A DNA stretch of 12,381 nt from Bacillota bacterium (GTDB lineage: Bacteria > Bacillota > Clostridia > Christensenellales > Aristaeellaceae): the NCBI GenBank assembly GCA_023392755.1, contig JAEWNM010000353.1, positions 1 to 12,381 of the forward strand. Direction: 5' to 3'. A program made the translations under genes and the position numbers. The notes under the pieces were generated by a model. That model was given only the letters and a program-made list of their open reading frames with translations. It had not been told where the DNA came from and did not search any database. Below are positions 6,729-12,381 of the stretch, in pieces (position 1 is the stretch's first letter; each line of letters starts with the position of its first letter).

Positions 6729-6784
6729 ATTGTACCACAAATTCCTTGCCATGCATAGCAAGCATCCGGGAATTGTGGTACAAT
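6729..6784. promoter_or_regulatory. Mirrored divergent promoter/operator: 12-bp inverted repeat with extended -10 on both strands
   Basis: ATTGTACCACAA (6729-6740) and TTGTGGTACAAT (6773-6784) are exact inverted copies, 44 bp from centre to centre. Read outward, each arm contains TGG-TACAAT, an extended -10 element: the right arm points at the DUF362 gene (start 6844), the left arm at the MATE gene (start 6588). Inner complements extend the symmetry: TTCC (6742-6745)/GGAA (6769-6772) and TTGC (6746-6749)/GCAA (6758-6761). No good -35 is found for either direction. It may be a pair of promoters, a bipartite operator, or both. Confidence 0.55.
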
Positions 6785-6843
6785 GCACCAAACGGTGTGC
6801 CGGCGTTGCAAAGGCCGCCGCAGGTGAAGCGGGAGGAAAACTC

Positions 6844-8022
6844 GTGGACAGAAGCGTGGTGGCATTGGTGCCTTGCACCAATTATGAGGAAGAAAGCGTT
6901 TACCGGGCGGTAGCCCAAGGGCTCAACCTGCTGGGCGGCATCGAGAAATTTGCGGGCACAACGGAAAAGGTGCTCTTAAAGCCCAATATGCTGGGCAAGG
7001 CGGAACCCGCCCAGGCCATGACGACCCATCCCGCCGTATTCAAAGCGGTGGGCAGGCTGCTTCGGGAAAGCGGCTGCGCGGACATAACATACGGCGATTC
7101 CCCTGGACATGCGTTTGCCAGCCTGCAAAAAGTAGCGGATGGCTGCGGCTTTCATGGGCCGGCACAGGAATTTTCTATACCCATGGGCGATTTTATGCAT
7201 GGCAGGCAAGTCGACTTTCCCCAAGGGCGTATCTGCAAAAGCTTTCTTATCTGCAACGGGGCACTGGAGGCGGATGCCATTATCAACCTGTGCAAAATGA
7301 AGACCCATGCACTGGAGTGCGTCACAGGCGCAGTGAAGAATATATATGGCTGCATCCCGGGGGTAAACAAGAGGGCCGGCCATGCCAAATATCCCGATGC
7401 CATACGCTTTGCAAGGATGCTGGCAGACCTGAACAAGGTGCTAAAGCCGAGGCTGCATATAATGGACGGTATCGTGGCCATGGAGGGCAACGGGCCTACC
7501 TCCGGAACGCCTACCGAAGTGGGTGTTCTGCTCTTCTCCGCCGATCCTGTGGCGTTGGACAGCGTGTTTTGCCATCTGATACACGTATCCCCGGCGCTCA
7601 TAGCCACCTGCACTGCCGGGGAACAGGCGGGAATCGGGCATTGGCGGGAAGATGAGGTTCAAGTGCTGACATCAGACGGAGAGCTGTCCATCTTTGAACT
7701 CAAGGCAAGGTATGGAAAGCCGGGCTTTCAGGTACGCCGCAGCGGTGCGCCCGGCAGCGCGCTGCGCATGCTTACCCGCCTGATGCCCCGATTGCAGGAC
7801 AGGCCGGTTGCCAGCCCTGATTTATGCATCAAGTGCGGTGCTTGCGTAAAAAGCTGTCCGGTGGACGGAAAGGCGATTTTTCTTGATCCCAAGCAGGATA
7901 AGGCGCCCCGGTATGACTATAAAAAATGCATTCGCTGCTATTGCTGCCAGGAGATGTGCCCAGCCAAGGCCATTGAGGTCAAGCAGCCTTTGAGGCGCAT
8001 CAAAAATGCCGGGGAAGCATAA
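6844..8022 (+). CDS. DUF362 protein with C-terminal 2x[4Fe-4S] ferredoxin domain
   Basis: A 392-residue cytoplasmic iron-sulfur protein. Residues about 42-245 are a DUF362 domain: VLLKPNMLGK near the start, ITYGDSPGH (81-89), INLCKMKTHAL and GAVKNIYGCIPG (163-174), then the FSADPVALDSV block (231-241). The C-terminus holds two four-cysteine motifs: CIKCGACVKSCP (Cys328, 331, 334, 338) and CIRCYCCQEMCP (Cys362, 365, 368, 372), each expected to bind a [4Fe-4S] cluster. The family is widespread in anaerobes, and its physiological reaction is not established; electron transfer to an unknown partner is the usual inference. The start is GTG 6844, because GGGAGG at 6831-6836 lies 7 bases upstream; the in-frame ATG at 6730 falls inside the divergent promoter repeat. 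It converges on the MetI-like gene. Confidence 0.9.
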   Translation: MDRSVVALVPCTNYEEESVYRAVAQGLNLLGGIEKFAGTTEKVLLKPNMLGKAEPAQAMTTHPAVFKAVGRLLRESGCADITYGDSPGHAFASLQKVADGCGFHGPAQEFSIPMGDFMHGRQVDFPQGRICKSFLICNGALEADAIINLCKMKTHALECVTGAVKNIYGCIPGVNKRAGHAKYPDAIRFARMLADLNKVLKPRLHIMDGIVAMEGNGPTSGTPTEVGVLLFSADPVALDSVFCHLIHVSPALIATCTAGEQAGIGHWREDEVQVLTSDGELSIFELKARYGKPGFQVRRSGAPGSALRMLTRLMPRLQDRPVASPDLCIKCGACVKSCPVDGKAIFLDPKQDKAPRYDYKKCIRCYCCQEMCPAKAIEVKQPLRRIKNAGEA

Positions 8023-8034
8023 TGCACCCGGCAT
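8002..8034 (-). terminator. Intrinsic terminator of the minus-strand Rrf2-MetNI-like operon
   Basis: ATGCCGGG (8006-8013) and CCCGGCAT (8027-8034) are perfect complements around 13 bases that also contain GCA/TGC. On the minus strand the stem is followed by a short T-run (five Ts including the stem's end), so it should end transcription about 25-55 bases after the permease stop. On the plus strand no T-run follows. It overlaps the last codons of the DUF362 gene. Confidence 0.6.
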
Positions 8035-8057
8035 CATATGAAAAAGAACCCTATTTC

Positions 8058-8711
8058 TTACTCAGCCTTTGCCGCGTAGCGCGAGGACAGCCAGGCAGCG
8101 AGAAGGAACAGCGGGCTGAACAGCAGCAGACACCCGAGCCACTGGAGCCCGTCTGATTCGATGGATGAGGCATATACCGCTAAACCCGCCAGCCCGGTAT
8201 TTGTCACACAGCCGGCCACGGCACCCAGGGCCAGCAAGAAAAGTGCAGTTTCCAAAAGCGCATGGACAAGCCTGCGCCTTCCTGCGGGAAGCAGCACGCG
8301 GCGAATTATCGCCCTGTGTGATAAACCGGATGACAGCGCCATTTCCAGTAGGGATACGTCCAGAGCATAAAGTTCACTATACACATGAAATGCAAAATGG
8401 ACCGTGGCTCCAATGGACAATAGCAATGTCACCGCCGTGCTGTCCGTAAGGCCCGGCAAGCGACGCAGCAGCACAAGTATTAGAGGCAGCAGCCCAATGT
8501 ATCCCAGGGAGCGTATGCATGGCGCGGGTCTTGCGGCATAGGTACGGCACTTTGTGCTTCCCATAAGGAGGGGGTGGCGCTTGAAAAACAGCCACAAGCC
8601 CAAAGAACCGCCCAAAACAGAAGCAATCGTAAGCGGGAAAATTAGCAGCAGCAGCGTCTGCGCAAAGGCGTTGACCAGCGGCGATGCCTGCGCAATGGGA
8701 TAATCAAACAT
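8058..8711 (-). CDS. MetI-like ABC transporter permease, diverged
   Basis: A 217-residue membrane protein of the length and layout of MetI, the permease of methionine importers, with about five hydrophobic segments. The EAA-loop that contacts the ATPase is readable as LEMALSSGLSHRAIIRRVLLP (122-142), matching E-A-A-x3-G-x9-I-x-LP with Met replacing one Ala. Other MetI signatures are eroded: the RSIPF segment becomes RSLGYIGLLP, and the conserved G-x-GGLG-dLA near the end is NTGLAGLAVY. The start ATG 8711 lies inside the end of the ATPase gene (8-base overlap) with a GGAGGTGATC site (8716-8725), one of the strongest in the window, so the two proteins are surely made together. No substrate-binding MetQ lipoprotein gene follows, which is unusual for this transporter type. 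Substrate is unknown; methionine or a related sulfur compound is only a guess from the family. Confidence 0.8.
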   Translation of the reverse strand: MFDYPIAQASPLVNAFAQTLLLLIFPLTIASVLGGSLGLWLFFKRHPLLMGSTKCRTYAARPAPCIRSLGYIGLLPLILVLLRRLPGLTDSTAVTLLLSIGATVHFAFHVYSELYALDVSLLEMALSSGLSHRAIIRRVLLPAGRRRLVHALLETALFLLALGAVAGCVTNTGLAGLAVYASSIESDGLQWLGCLLLFSPLFLLAAWLSSRYAAKAE

Positions 8712-9714
8712 CCTGGATCACCTCCGCCCGGTAGGTATGCGTCTTTAAATAGCCTAGTACGGAAACCATCAGCGCAGGCTCCGCATTGAAGGAAACATAC
8801 ATCTTCCCAAGGGGTTTTCCGCCAATGTATTCGATGCGGCCCTGTAAAATATTGAATTCCACGCCGAAGCGCTGGGCGGTTTCGTACAGCACGGGCTCGT
8901 TGGCCGGATCGCCCATATACTCAATGCAGACGATGGTGCCGAAGGCGTGCTCCTTGACATCGGGAGGCAGTTCAAAGGATAGTTGCTGGTTAAGAAACTC
9001 CCTGGTGAATAGATGCTTAGGTGTGGAGAACAGGGTGTACGCATCGTTGATTTCCAATACCTTGCCTGCTTGCAGGATGGCCGCACGGCCGCACAGCCGT
9101 TTTACCACATGCAGGTCCTGGGTAGACAAAACCAGCGTCAGATTGAGTTCCCTGTGCAGGCGCTGAAGCAGATTCAGTATATTTTCTCCGGCAGCAGGCG
9201 TCAGCCCCTGGGTTGGTTCCATGCAAACCAGAATATTCGGGGCCGTTGCAAGCGCTCTTGCGATAGCTCCCCGCCTTTGCTGCTCAGGGGACAGCGAGCC
9301 GGGACTGGTACTTCCCAACCCTTCTATGCCGGTCAGCGCCAGAAGCTCCTCCACACGTCCTGCGGTTTTGGCATCCTTGCCGTATGGTGCGCTGAGCGGG
9401 AGGGCGATACTCTCCCGCAAAGGGAGGCTGTTCATCAGGGCGGATGAGGAAAGCACCATGCCCACATGGCGCCGCAGAGCCAAAAGCTCCCTGCTTTTTA
9501 AGCGGGTTACAGGCCGGCCATCCACCGTTACATCGCCCTGGACAGGCATAACCAGCCCATTTATCGTGCGCAGGAGCGCCGATTTTCCGGCTCCCGTGTG
9601 GCCGGCAATGCCAAATATCTCTCCCTGATCAATAGAAAAGGATACATCCTCCACCCATAGCGGCCTGCCGCCTGGGTCTGTGCGTGCAACGGACACATGC
9701 TGAAAAGCGATCAT
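8704..9714 (-). CDS. MetN-like ABC ATPase with NIL domain and degenerate nucleotide-binding motifs
   Basis: A 336-residue protein with the two-domain plan of MetN: an ABC ATPase (about 1-240) and a C-terminal NIL/ACT-like ligand-sensing domain (about 257-334, with EPVLYETAQRFGVEFNILQG). Walker A is intact (GHTGAGKS, 38-45). However, the Q-loop Gln is replaced (GMVLSSS, Ser89), the signature LSGGQ is LSPEQ (141-145), the Walker B Asp is Met165 (ILVCMEP, with the catalytic Glu166 kept), and the H-switch His is Gln199 (LSTQD). So many losses in an otherwise full-length frame suggest ATP binding with weak or altered hydrolysis. The start ATG 9714 is preceded by GGGAGGAAG. It lies 33 bases after the Rrf2 gene and overlaps the permease by 8 bases; all three are probably one operon. 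Confidence 0.88.
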   Translation of the reverse strand: MIAFQHVSVARTDPGGRPLWVEDVSFSIDQGEIFGIAGHTGAGKSALLRTINGLVMPVQGDVTVDGRPVTRLKSRELLALRRHVGMVLSSSALMNSLPLRESIALPLSAPYGKDAKTAGRVEELLALTGIEGLGSTSPGSLSPEQQRRGAIARALATAPNILVCMEPTQGLTPAAGENILNLLQRLHRELNLTLVLSTQDLHVVKRLCGRAAILQAGKVLEINDAYTLFSTPKHLFTREFLNQQLSFELPPDVKEHAFGTIVCIEYMGDPANEPVLYETAQRFGVEFNILQGRIEYIGGKPLGKMYVSFNAEPALMVSVLGYLKTHTYRAEVIQDV

Positions 9715-9747
9715 GGAAAGACTTCCTCCCGTATGGCCGGTTTTTGG

Positions 9748-10185
9748 TCATATGACATAGTTGTCTGATGCGTGGCGGTTGTAATCCTCTATCAGTTCTG
9801 CCAGGGTGATATGGTCCACCACCTGCTCTATGGCCTCGTTTATGCGCGTCCACACGCTATTCACTACCAGATGCGCGGCGATATCTCCCGTCTCCTGACC
9901 ACTGTCCACAGGGCTGACCACCGACAGGTCGCCTTCCATGGTGCGCAAAATCATGCCTACAGTATATTCATTGGCGCTGCGGGTTAGCTGGTATCCCCCC
10001 TGCGCGCCCCGCACACCCCGCAGATACCCTGCGCGGCTCAATGGGGTAATAATTTGCTCCATGTATTTTTCCGGAAGCTCCTGACGGTTGGCTACTTCCT
10101 TCAGGGGAATGTAGGAGCCGTTGTGATGCAGGGCAAGGTCCAGCATAAGCCGCATGCCATACCGGCCTTTGGTGGATATTTTCAT
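9748..10185 (-). CDS. Rrf2/CymR-like transcriptional regulator
   Basis: A 145-residue winged-helix regulator beginning MKISTKGRYGMRLMLDLALH, the usual Rrf2 start, with the recognition region ELPEKYMEQIITPLSRAGYL (36-55) and the wing VRGAQGGYQLTR (58-69). It contains no cysteine at all, so it cannot hold the [2Fe-2S] cluster of IscR; in this it resembles CymR, the Firmicute repressor of cysteine and methionine uptake genes, which senses through a partner enzyme. A link to sulfur amino acid status fits the downstream MetNI-like genes but is inference. The start is ATG 10185, with GGGAGG nine bases upstream; a longer frame to 10251 adds 22 residues absent from the family. It is first in a minus-strand operon and probably regulates itself through the site at 10218-10235. 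Confidence 0.9.
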   Translation of the reverse strand: MKISTKGRYGMRLMLDLALHHNGSYIPLKEVANRQELPEKYMEQIITPLSRAGYLRGVRGAQGGYQLTRSANEYTVGMILRTMEGDLSVVSPVDSGQETGDIAAHLVVNSVWTRINEAIEQVVDHITLAELIEDYNRHASDNYVI

Positions 10186-10217
10186 GGATGGGTGCCTCCC
10201 GCATGCCAATAGCAAAA

Positions 10218-10235
10218 TTCCTATGGAAATACCAT
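10218..10235. promoter_or_regulatory. Candidate operator for the Rrf2-like regulator
   Basis: TTCC-TAT-GGAA (10218-10228) and the overlapping ATGG-AAATA-CCAT (10223-10235) form two interlocked inverted repeats just downstream of the expected start of the minus-strand promoter at 10242-10270. This is where an autorepressor would act. I cannot match it confidently to a known CymR or IscR site. Confidence 0.35.
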
Positions 10236-10241
10236 GAAAAT

Positions 10242-10270
10242 ATGCTATCATTGCCGGAAGCGTTTGTCAA
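10242..10270 (-). promoter_or_regulatory. Promoter of the Rrf2-MetNI-like operon
   Basis: On the minus strand a perfect -35 TTGACA (10265-10270) is followed after exactly 17 bases by TAGCAT (10242-10247), a 4-of-6 match to the -10 consensus. Transcription would start near 10235, about 50 bases before the Rrf2 start codon. Confidence 0.75.
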
Positions 10271-10317
10271 TGGGAGCGGGAAAGATGCGGAAATTTGGGC
10301 CAATATCGGCAAAATCC

Positions 10318-10347
10318 TTGACAGTGCATTTGCAGATGGCATATCAT
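10318..10347 (+). promoter_or_regulatory. Promoter of the YbaK-like operon
   Basis: A perfect -35 TTGACA (10318-10323) is followed after 18 bases by TATCAT (10342-10347), one mismatch from TATAAT. Transcription would begin near 10354, about 40 bases before the ATG at 10394. It diverges from the Rrf2 promoter, with 47 bases between the two -35 elements, so a regulator bound between could affect both. Confidence 0.75.
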
Positions 10348-10393
10348 GGATTTGTTTACTGCCTTATCACAATTTTAAAAAGGAAGCGATTCT

Positions 10394-10882
10394 ATGTCGG
10401 TGGAACGCGTGAAGGCTTATCTGGAAATGTATCATATGGGCAGCCGTGTGATGGAGCTTTCTCTGTCCAGCGCCACGGTGGAGCTGGCTGCCCGCGCATT
10501 GGGTACGCAGGAAGCCAGAATCGCCAAAACGCTGTCCTTTCAGGGACAGGAAGGCCCCATCCTTCTGGTGGCGGCAGGGGATGCACGCATCGATAACGGA
10601 AAGTTCAAGTCAGCTTTCGGCCTGAAGGCCAGAATGCTCTCCCCCCAGGAGGTTTTGAACAGCGTGGGCCATGCGGTAGGGGGCGTATGTCCTTTTGCCA
10701 TTGAAAACCCGGCAATAAAGGTGTATTTGGATGAATCCCTCAAACGCTTTCAAACCGTGTTCCCCGCCTGCGGCTCCGGAAACAGCGCGGCGGAAATGAC
10801 ACTTGACGAGCTCATGCTAACCAGCCGGTGTGCCGACTGGGTGGATGCGTGCAAGGGCTGGCAGGAGGAAGCCGTTATATGA
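10394..10882 (+). CDS. YbaK/EbsC family protein, aminoacyl-tRNA editing-like
   Basis: A 162-residue single-domain protein of the YbaK/ProX superfamily, whose studied members hydrolyse mischarged tRNAs such as Cys-tRNA(Pro) or Ala-tRNA(Pro). Family marks: RIAKTLSF with the conserved Lys45, DARIDNGKFK (63-72), and GGVCPFAI (96-103). The N-terminal part (VERVKAYLEM) and the spaced HMGSRVMEL match the usual opening. Which tRNA it acts on cannot be read from the sequence; given the divergent CymR-like regulator, Cys-tRNA editing is an attractive guess but no more. The start ATG 10394 has AAAGGAAG upstream and its own promoter at 10318-10347. Its stop codon overlaps the start of the thioesterase gene in ATGA, so the two are translationally coupled. 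Confidence 0.88.
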   Translation: MSVERVKAYLEMYHMGSRVMELSLSSATVELAARALGTQEARIAKTLSFQGQEGPILLVAAGDARIDNGKFKSAFGLKARMLSPQEVLNSVGHAVGGVCPFAIENPAIKVYLDESLKRFQTVFPACGSGNSAAEMTLDELMLTSRCADWVDACKGWQEEAVI

Positions 10883-11250
10883 CAGGAAAACAGGAGACGA
10901 TTGTAACCCGGGAAAAAACCGCCGCGCAAATGGGAAGCGGAAGTTTGCACGTTTTTGCCACGCCGGCGCTTGTCGCGCTGATGGAAAAGGCGGCCTGCAA
11001 CGCGCTTGAGGGAATGCTGGAGGAGGGCGTGACCACCGTGGGAACGCGGATGGAGGTCAGCCATGAGGCCGCAACGCCAGTGGGCATGCGGGTTTGGGCT
11101 GAGGCGAGGCTTGCCTCCCAAGAGGGGCGCGCCTATGAGTTTGAGATTACGGCCTATGACGAGTGCGGCATAATCGGCAAGGCTTTTCACCAGCGGGTAG
11201 CTGTCAAGGCGGCCCGTTTTCAGGAAAAAGCGGATATGAAGCGGCAATAA
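10879..11250 (+). CDS. Hot-dog fold thioesterase, fluoroacetyl-CoA thioesterase (FlK)-like
   Basis: A 123-residue hot-dog thioesterase expected to hydrolyse an acyl-CoA. The FlK enzyme uses Thr42, Glu50 and His76; here Thr28 and Glu36 (ATPALVALMEKAAC) and His62 (EVSHEAATPVG) have exactly the same spacing, 8 and 26 residues. MLEEGVTTVGTRMEV and GKAFHQRVAV are further family features. The true substrate is unknown: many anaerobes carry such genes without meeting fluoroacetate, so a general acyl-CoA housekeeping role is likely. The start ATG 10879 overlaps the YbaK-like stop (ATGA), with AGGAGG at 10863-10868; a longer frame from 10828 lies wholly within the previous gene and is rejected. The next gene, alr, begins 104 bases later. 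Confidence 0.88.
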   Translation: MTGKQETIVTREKTAAQMGSGSLHVFATPALVALMEKAACNALEGMLEEGVTTVGTRMEVSHEAATPVGMRVWAEARLASQEGRAYEFEITAYDECGIIGKAFHQRVAVKAARFQEKADMKRQ

Positions 11251-11272
11251 ACCGGCAAAAAACCGGCAAAAA
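11251..11272 (+). repeat. Two perfect tandem copies of an 11-bp unit
   Basis: ACCGGCAAAAA occurs twice in direct succession (11251-11261 and 11262-11272), immediately after the thioesterase stop codon. It could be replication slippage. The CCGGC also pairs with GCCGG at 11281-11285, but with no T-run, so it is not a terminator. Confidence 0.8.
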
Positions 11273-11307
11273 TCCAGCGTGCCGGGGGAATATCCGCCCA
11301 AAAAGAA

Positions 11308-11330
11308 GGAATTTCCCACGGGATTTCCCA
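11308..11330 (+). repeat. Tandem near-palindromes in the alr leader
   Basis: GGAATTTCCCA (11308-11318) and GGGATTTCCCA (11320-11330) are direct repeats with a 12-base period and one mismatch; each is itself an inverted repeat (GGAA/TTCC, GGGA/TCCC). They lie 25-47 bases before the alr start. A regulator site is possible; no promoter is clear in the 104-base gap. Confidence 0.55.
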
Positions 11331-11354
11331 AAGACGAAGGATGTGGGCGCAATT

Positions 11355-12381
11355 ATGCAGACCTCTTTCCTGCGCAGGACCTGGGCAGAGATCGACCTTG
11401 ACGGCATTGTGCATAATTATAAGGAAGCATGCAGGCTTTGCGGGCCGGGCACAAAGGTGACCTGCGTGTTGAAATCCAATGCCTACGGCCACGGCGCCGC
11501 GGAGGTAGCCAGAGCCCTTATGGAGGCCGGGGCGGAATACTTTGCCGTCAGCTGTATCAGGGAGGCATTCGAGCTGCGCGGGGCGGGCATAACCCGCGAG
11601 ATTCTTGTTATGACCGTTACCCAAAGGCAGGCGCTTTCGCAGGCCATACGCCAGGGCATACACCTGACCGTAGCGACCCTGGACCAGGCCGTGCTGGCGG
11701 ACAAAGAAGCCCGGGAGCTGAAAACGAAAGCAAATCTTCACGTGAAGGTGGATACGGGGATGCACCGGCTGGGCATGACACCCGGCCCGCAGGCGATACG
11801 CGATTTGCTGGCCATAGGCCAGCTTAAGCACGTGCATGTTCAGGGGCTGTATTCCCATCTGGCGCTGACCCATGAGGCGCGGGACAAGGTGCAGCACGGT
11901 TTATTGAAGGGGATGTACGATGCGCTGGCGGAGCTCGGCATGCATATACCAGAGATGCACCTGTGCGACTCCATCGGCCTGGTGCGGTATCCCATGTGGC
12001 AGTATGACAGAGTTCGGACCGGGGCGCTGCTTTTCGGCGTACGGCCAACGGGCAGCGAGGATATGGATTTTGCGTGCCGGGAGACGCTGTGCCTGAAGAC
12101 AATTGTCGCACAGGTTACCGATGTGGAAGCGGGGGAGACTGTGGGGTATGACGAAGAATCGCCCCTTGCACGCCCGTCCCGGATTGCCACACTCTGCGCC
12201 GGGTACGGCGACGGGTATCCCCGGTGCATGTCCCGGGTGGCCAGCGTGTTGATCCGCGGGAAGCTGGCCCCTGTGCTGGGGCTTGTGTGCATGGATCAGA
12301 TGATGGTGGATGTGACCGATATCCCCTGCGTTCAGGAAAATGACGAGGCGGTGCTATTGGGGGGCGGCATCAGCTACATGC
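11355..12381 (+). CDS. alr: Alanine racemase, C-terminus beyond the window
   Basis: The first 342 residues of a PLP-dependent alanine racemase, which interconverts L- and D-alanine for peptidoglycan; the frame is open to the window end. Key residues fall almost exactly at the Geobacillus Alr numbers: Lys40 binds PLP (VLKSNAYGHG), Lys131 in HVKVDTG matches the carbamylated lysine, Arg138 follows in MHRLGM, Arg221 (YDRVRTG) supports the cofactor nitrogen, Tyr265 (VGYDEES) is the second catalytic base, and VCMDQMMVDVTD (312-323) carries the conserved Met-Asp. The N-terminal barrel and the start of the C-terminal beta domain (AGYGDGYPR) are both present. The start ATG 11355 follows a modest GAAGGATG site. 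RTGALLFGVRPTG is somewhat unlike typical Alr, so another amino acid racemase of the same fold is possible. It may be co-transcribed with the upstream pair. Confidence 0.92.
   Translation, partial: MQTSFLRRTWAEIDLDGIVHNYKEACRLCGPGTKVTCVLKSNAYGHGAAEVARALMEAGAEYFAVSCIREAFELRGAGITREILVMTVTQRQALSQAIRQGIHLTVATLDQAVLADKEARELKTKANLHVKVDTGMHRLGMTPGPQAIRDLLAIGQLKHVHVQGLYSHLALTHEARDKVQHGLLKGMYDALAELGMHIPEMHLCDSIGLVRYPMWQYDRVRTGALLFGVRPTGSEDMDFACRETLCLKTIVAQVTDVEAGETVGYDEESPLARPSRIATLCAGYGDGYPRCMSRVASVLIRGKLAPVLGLVCMDQMMVDVTDIPCVQENDEAVLLGGGISYM

Noticed and set aside
6730..6843. Upstream extension of the DUF362 protein from ATG 6730
   Set aside because: The extension covers the divergent promoter repeat and has no ribosome binding site; GTG 6844 has GGGAGG 7 bases before it.
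10186..10251. N-terminal extension of the Rrf2-like regulator
   Set aside because: Family members start at MKISTKGRYG; the GGGAGG site fits ATG 10185, and the extra 22 residues would contain that site.
1..12381. Mobile element, CRISPR array, tRNA or riboswitch
   Set aside because: I saw no transposase or integrase, no regularly spaced repeats, no tRNA cloverleaf and no known riboswitch consensus in any of the gaps.

Overview
The window looks like a chromosomal segment of a moderately GC-rich Firmicute, most likely a clostridial-class (Eubacteriales) organism. The evidence is the strong AGGAGG-type ribosome binding sites, use of TTG and GTG starts, two Firmicute-type LexA/DinR boxes (GAAC-N4-GTT-Y), sigma-A-like promoters, an Rrf2/CymR-like regulator without cysteines, and gene families common in Clostridia. 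Nothing points to a plasmid, phage, transposon, CRISPR array or RNA gene.

Layout. (1) 1-191 is the 3' end of an unidentified gene. (2) 338-2567 is a DNA-damage-type operon: a near-consensus promoter, a LexA box with perfect arms at the expected transcription start, a structured leader, then a radical SAM protein with a C-terminal helix-hairpin-helix (TIGR03916-like) translationally overlapped with its usual partner, a DUF4130/TIGR03915-like protein. (3) 2730-4247 is an unusual regulator with an N-terminal AraC-type DNA-binding domain and a C-terminal C39/BtrH-like domain, closed by a strong terminator. (4) 4325-5168 holds a second LexA-controlled gene (a small DUF6504-like protein) followed by ogt, an O6-alkylguanine-DNA alkyltransferase. 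Regions 2 and 4 together form a DNA-repair neighbourhood with two LexA sites. (5) On the minus strand, 5221-6588 encodes a MATE efflux protein. It is divergent from a DUF362/2x[4Fe-4S] ferredoxin protein (6844-8022), and the space between them carries a 12-bp inverted repeat whose arms are identical extended -10 elements facing outward. (6) 8058-10185 (minus) is an operon of a CymR/Rrf2-like regulator, a MetN-like ATPase and a MetI-like permease. The ATPase keeps Walker A and the catalytic Glu but has lost the Q-loop Gln, LSGGQ, the Walker B Asp and the H-switch His. (7) 10394-12381 (plus) has a YbaK-type tRNA-editing-like protein overlapped by a hot-dog thioesterase with an exact FlK-like Thr-Glu-His triad, then an alanine racemase cut by the window end.

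How the genes work together: LexA probably co-regulates the radical SAM/DUF4130 pair and the small DUF6504-like gene, placing them in the SOS response beside direct alkylation repair (Ogt). The Rrf2 regulator probably controls its own operon and perhaps the divergent ybaK-like operon, suggesting a link to sulfur amino acid status. The most notable items are the LexA-controlled radical SAM pair, the AraC-C39-like fusion, the motif-degenerate MetNI-like transporter and the mirrored divergent promoter.
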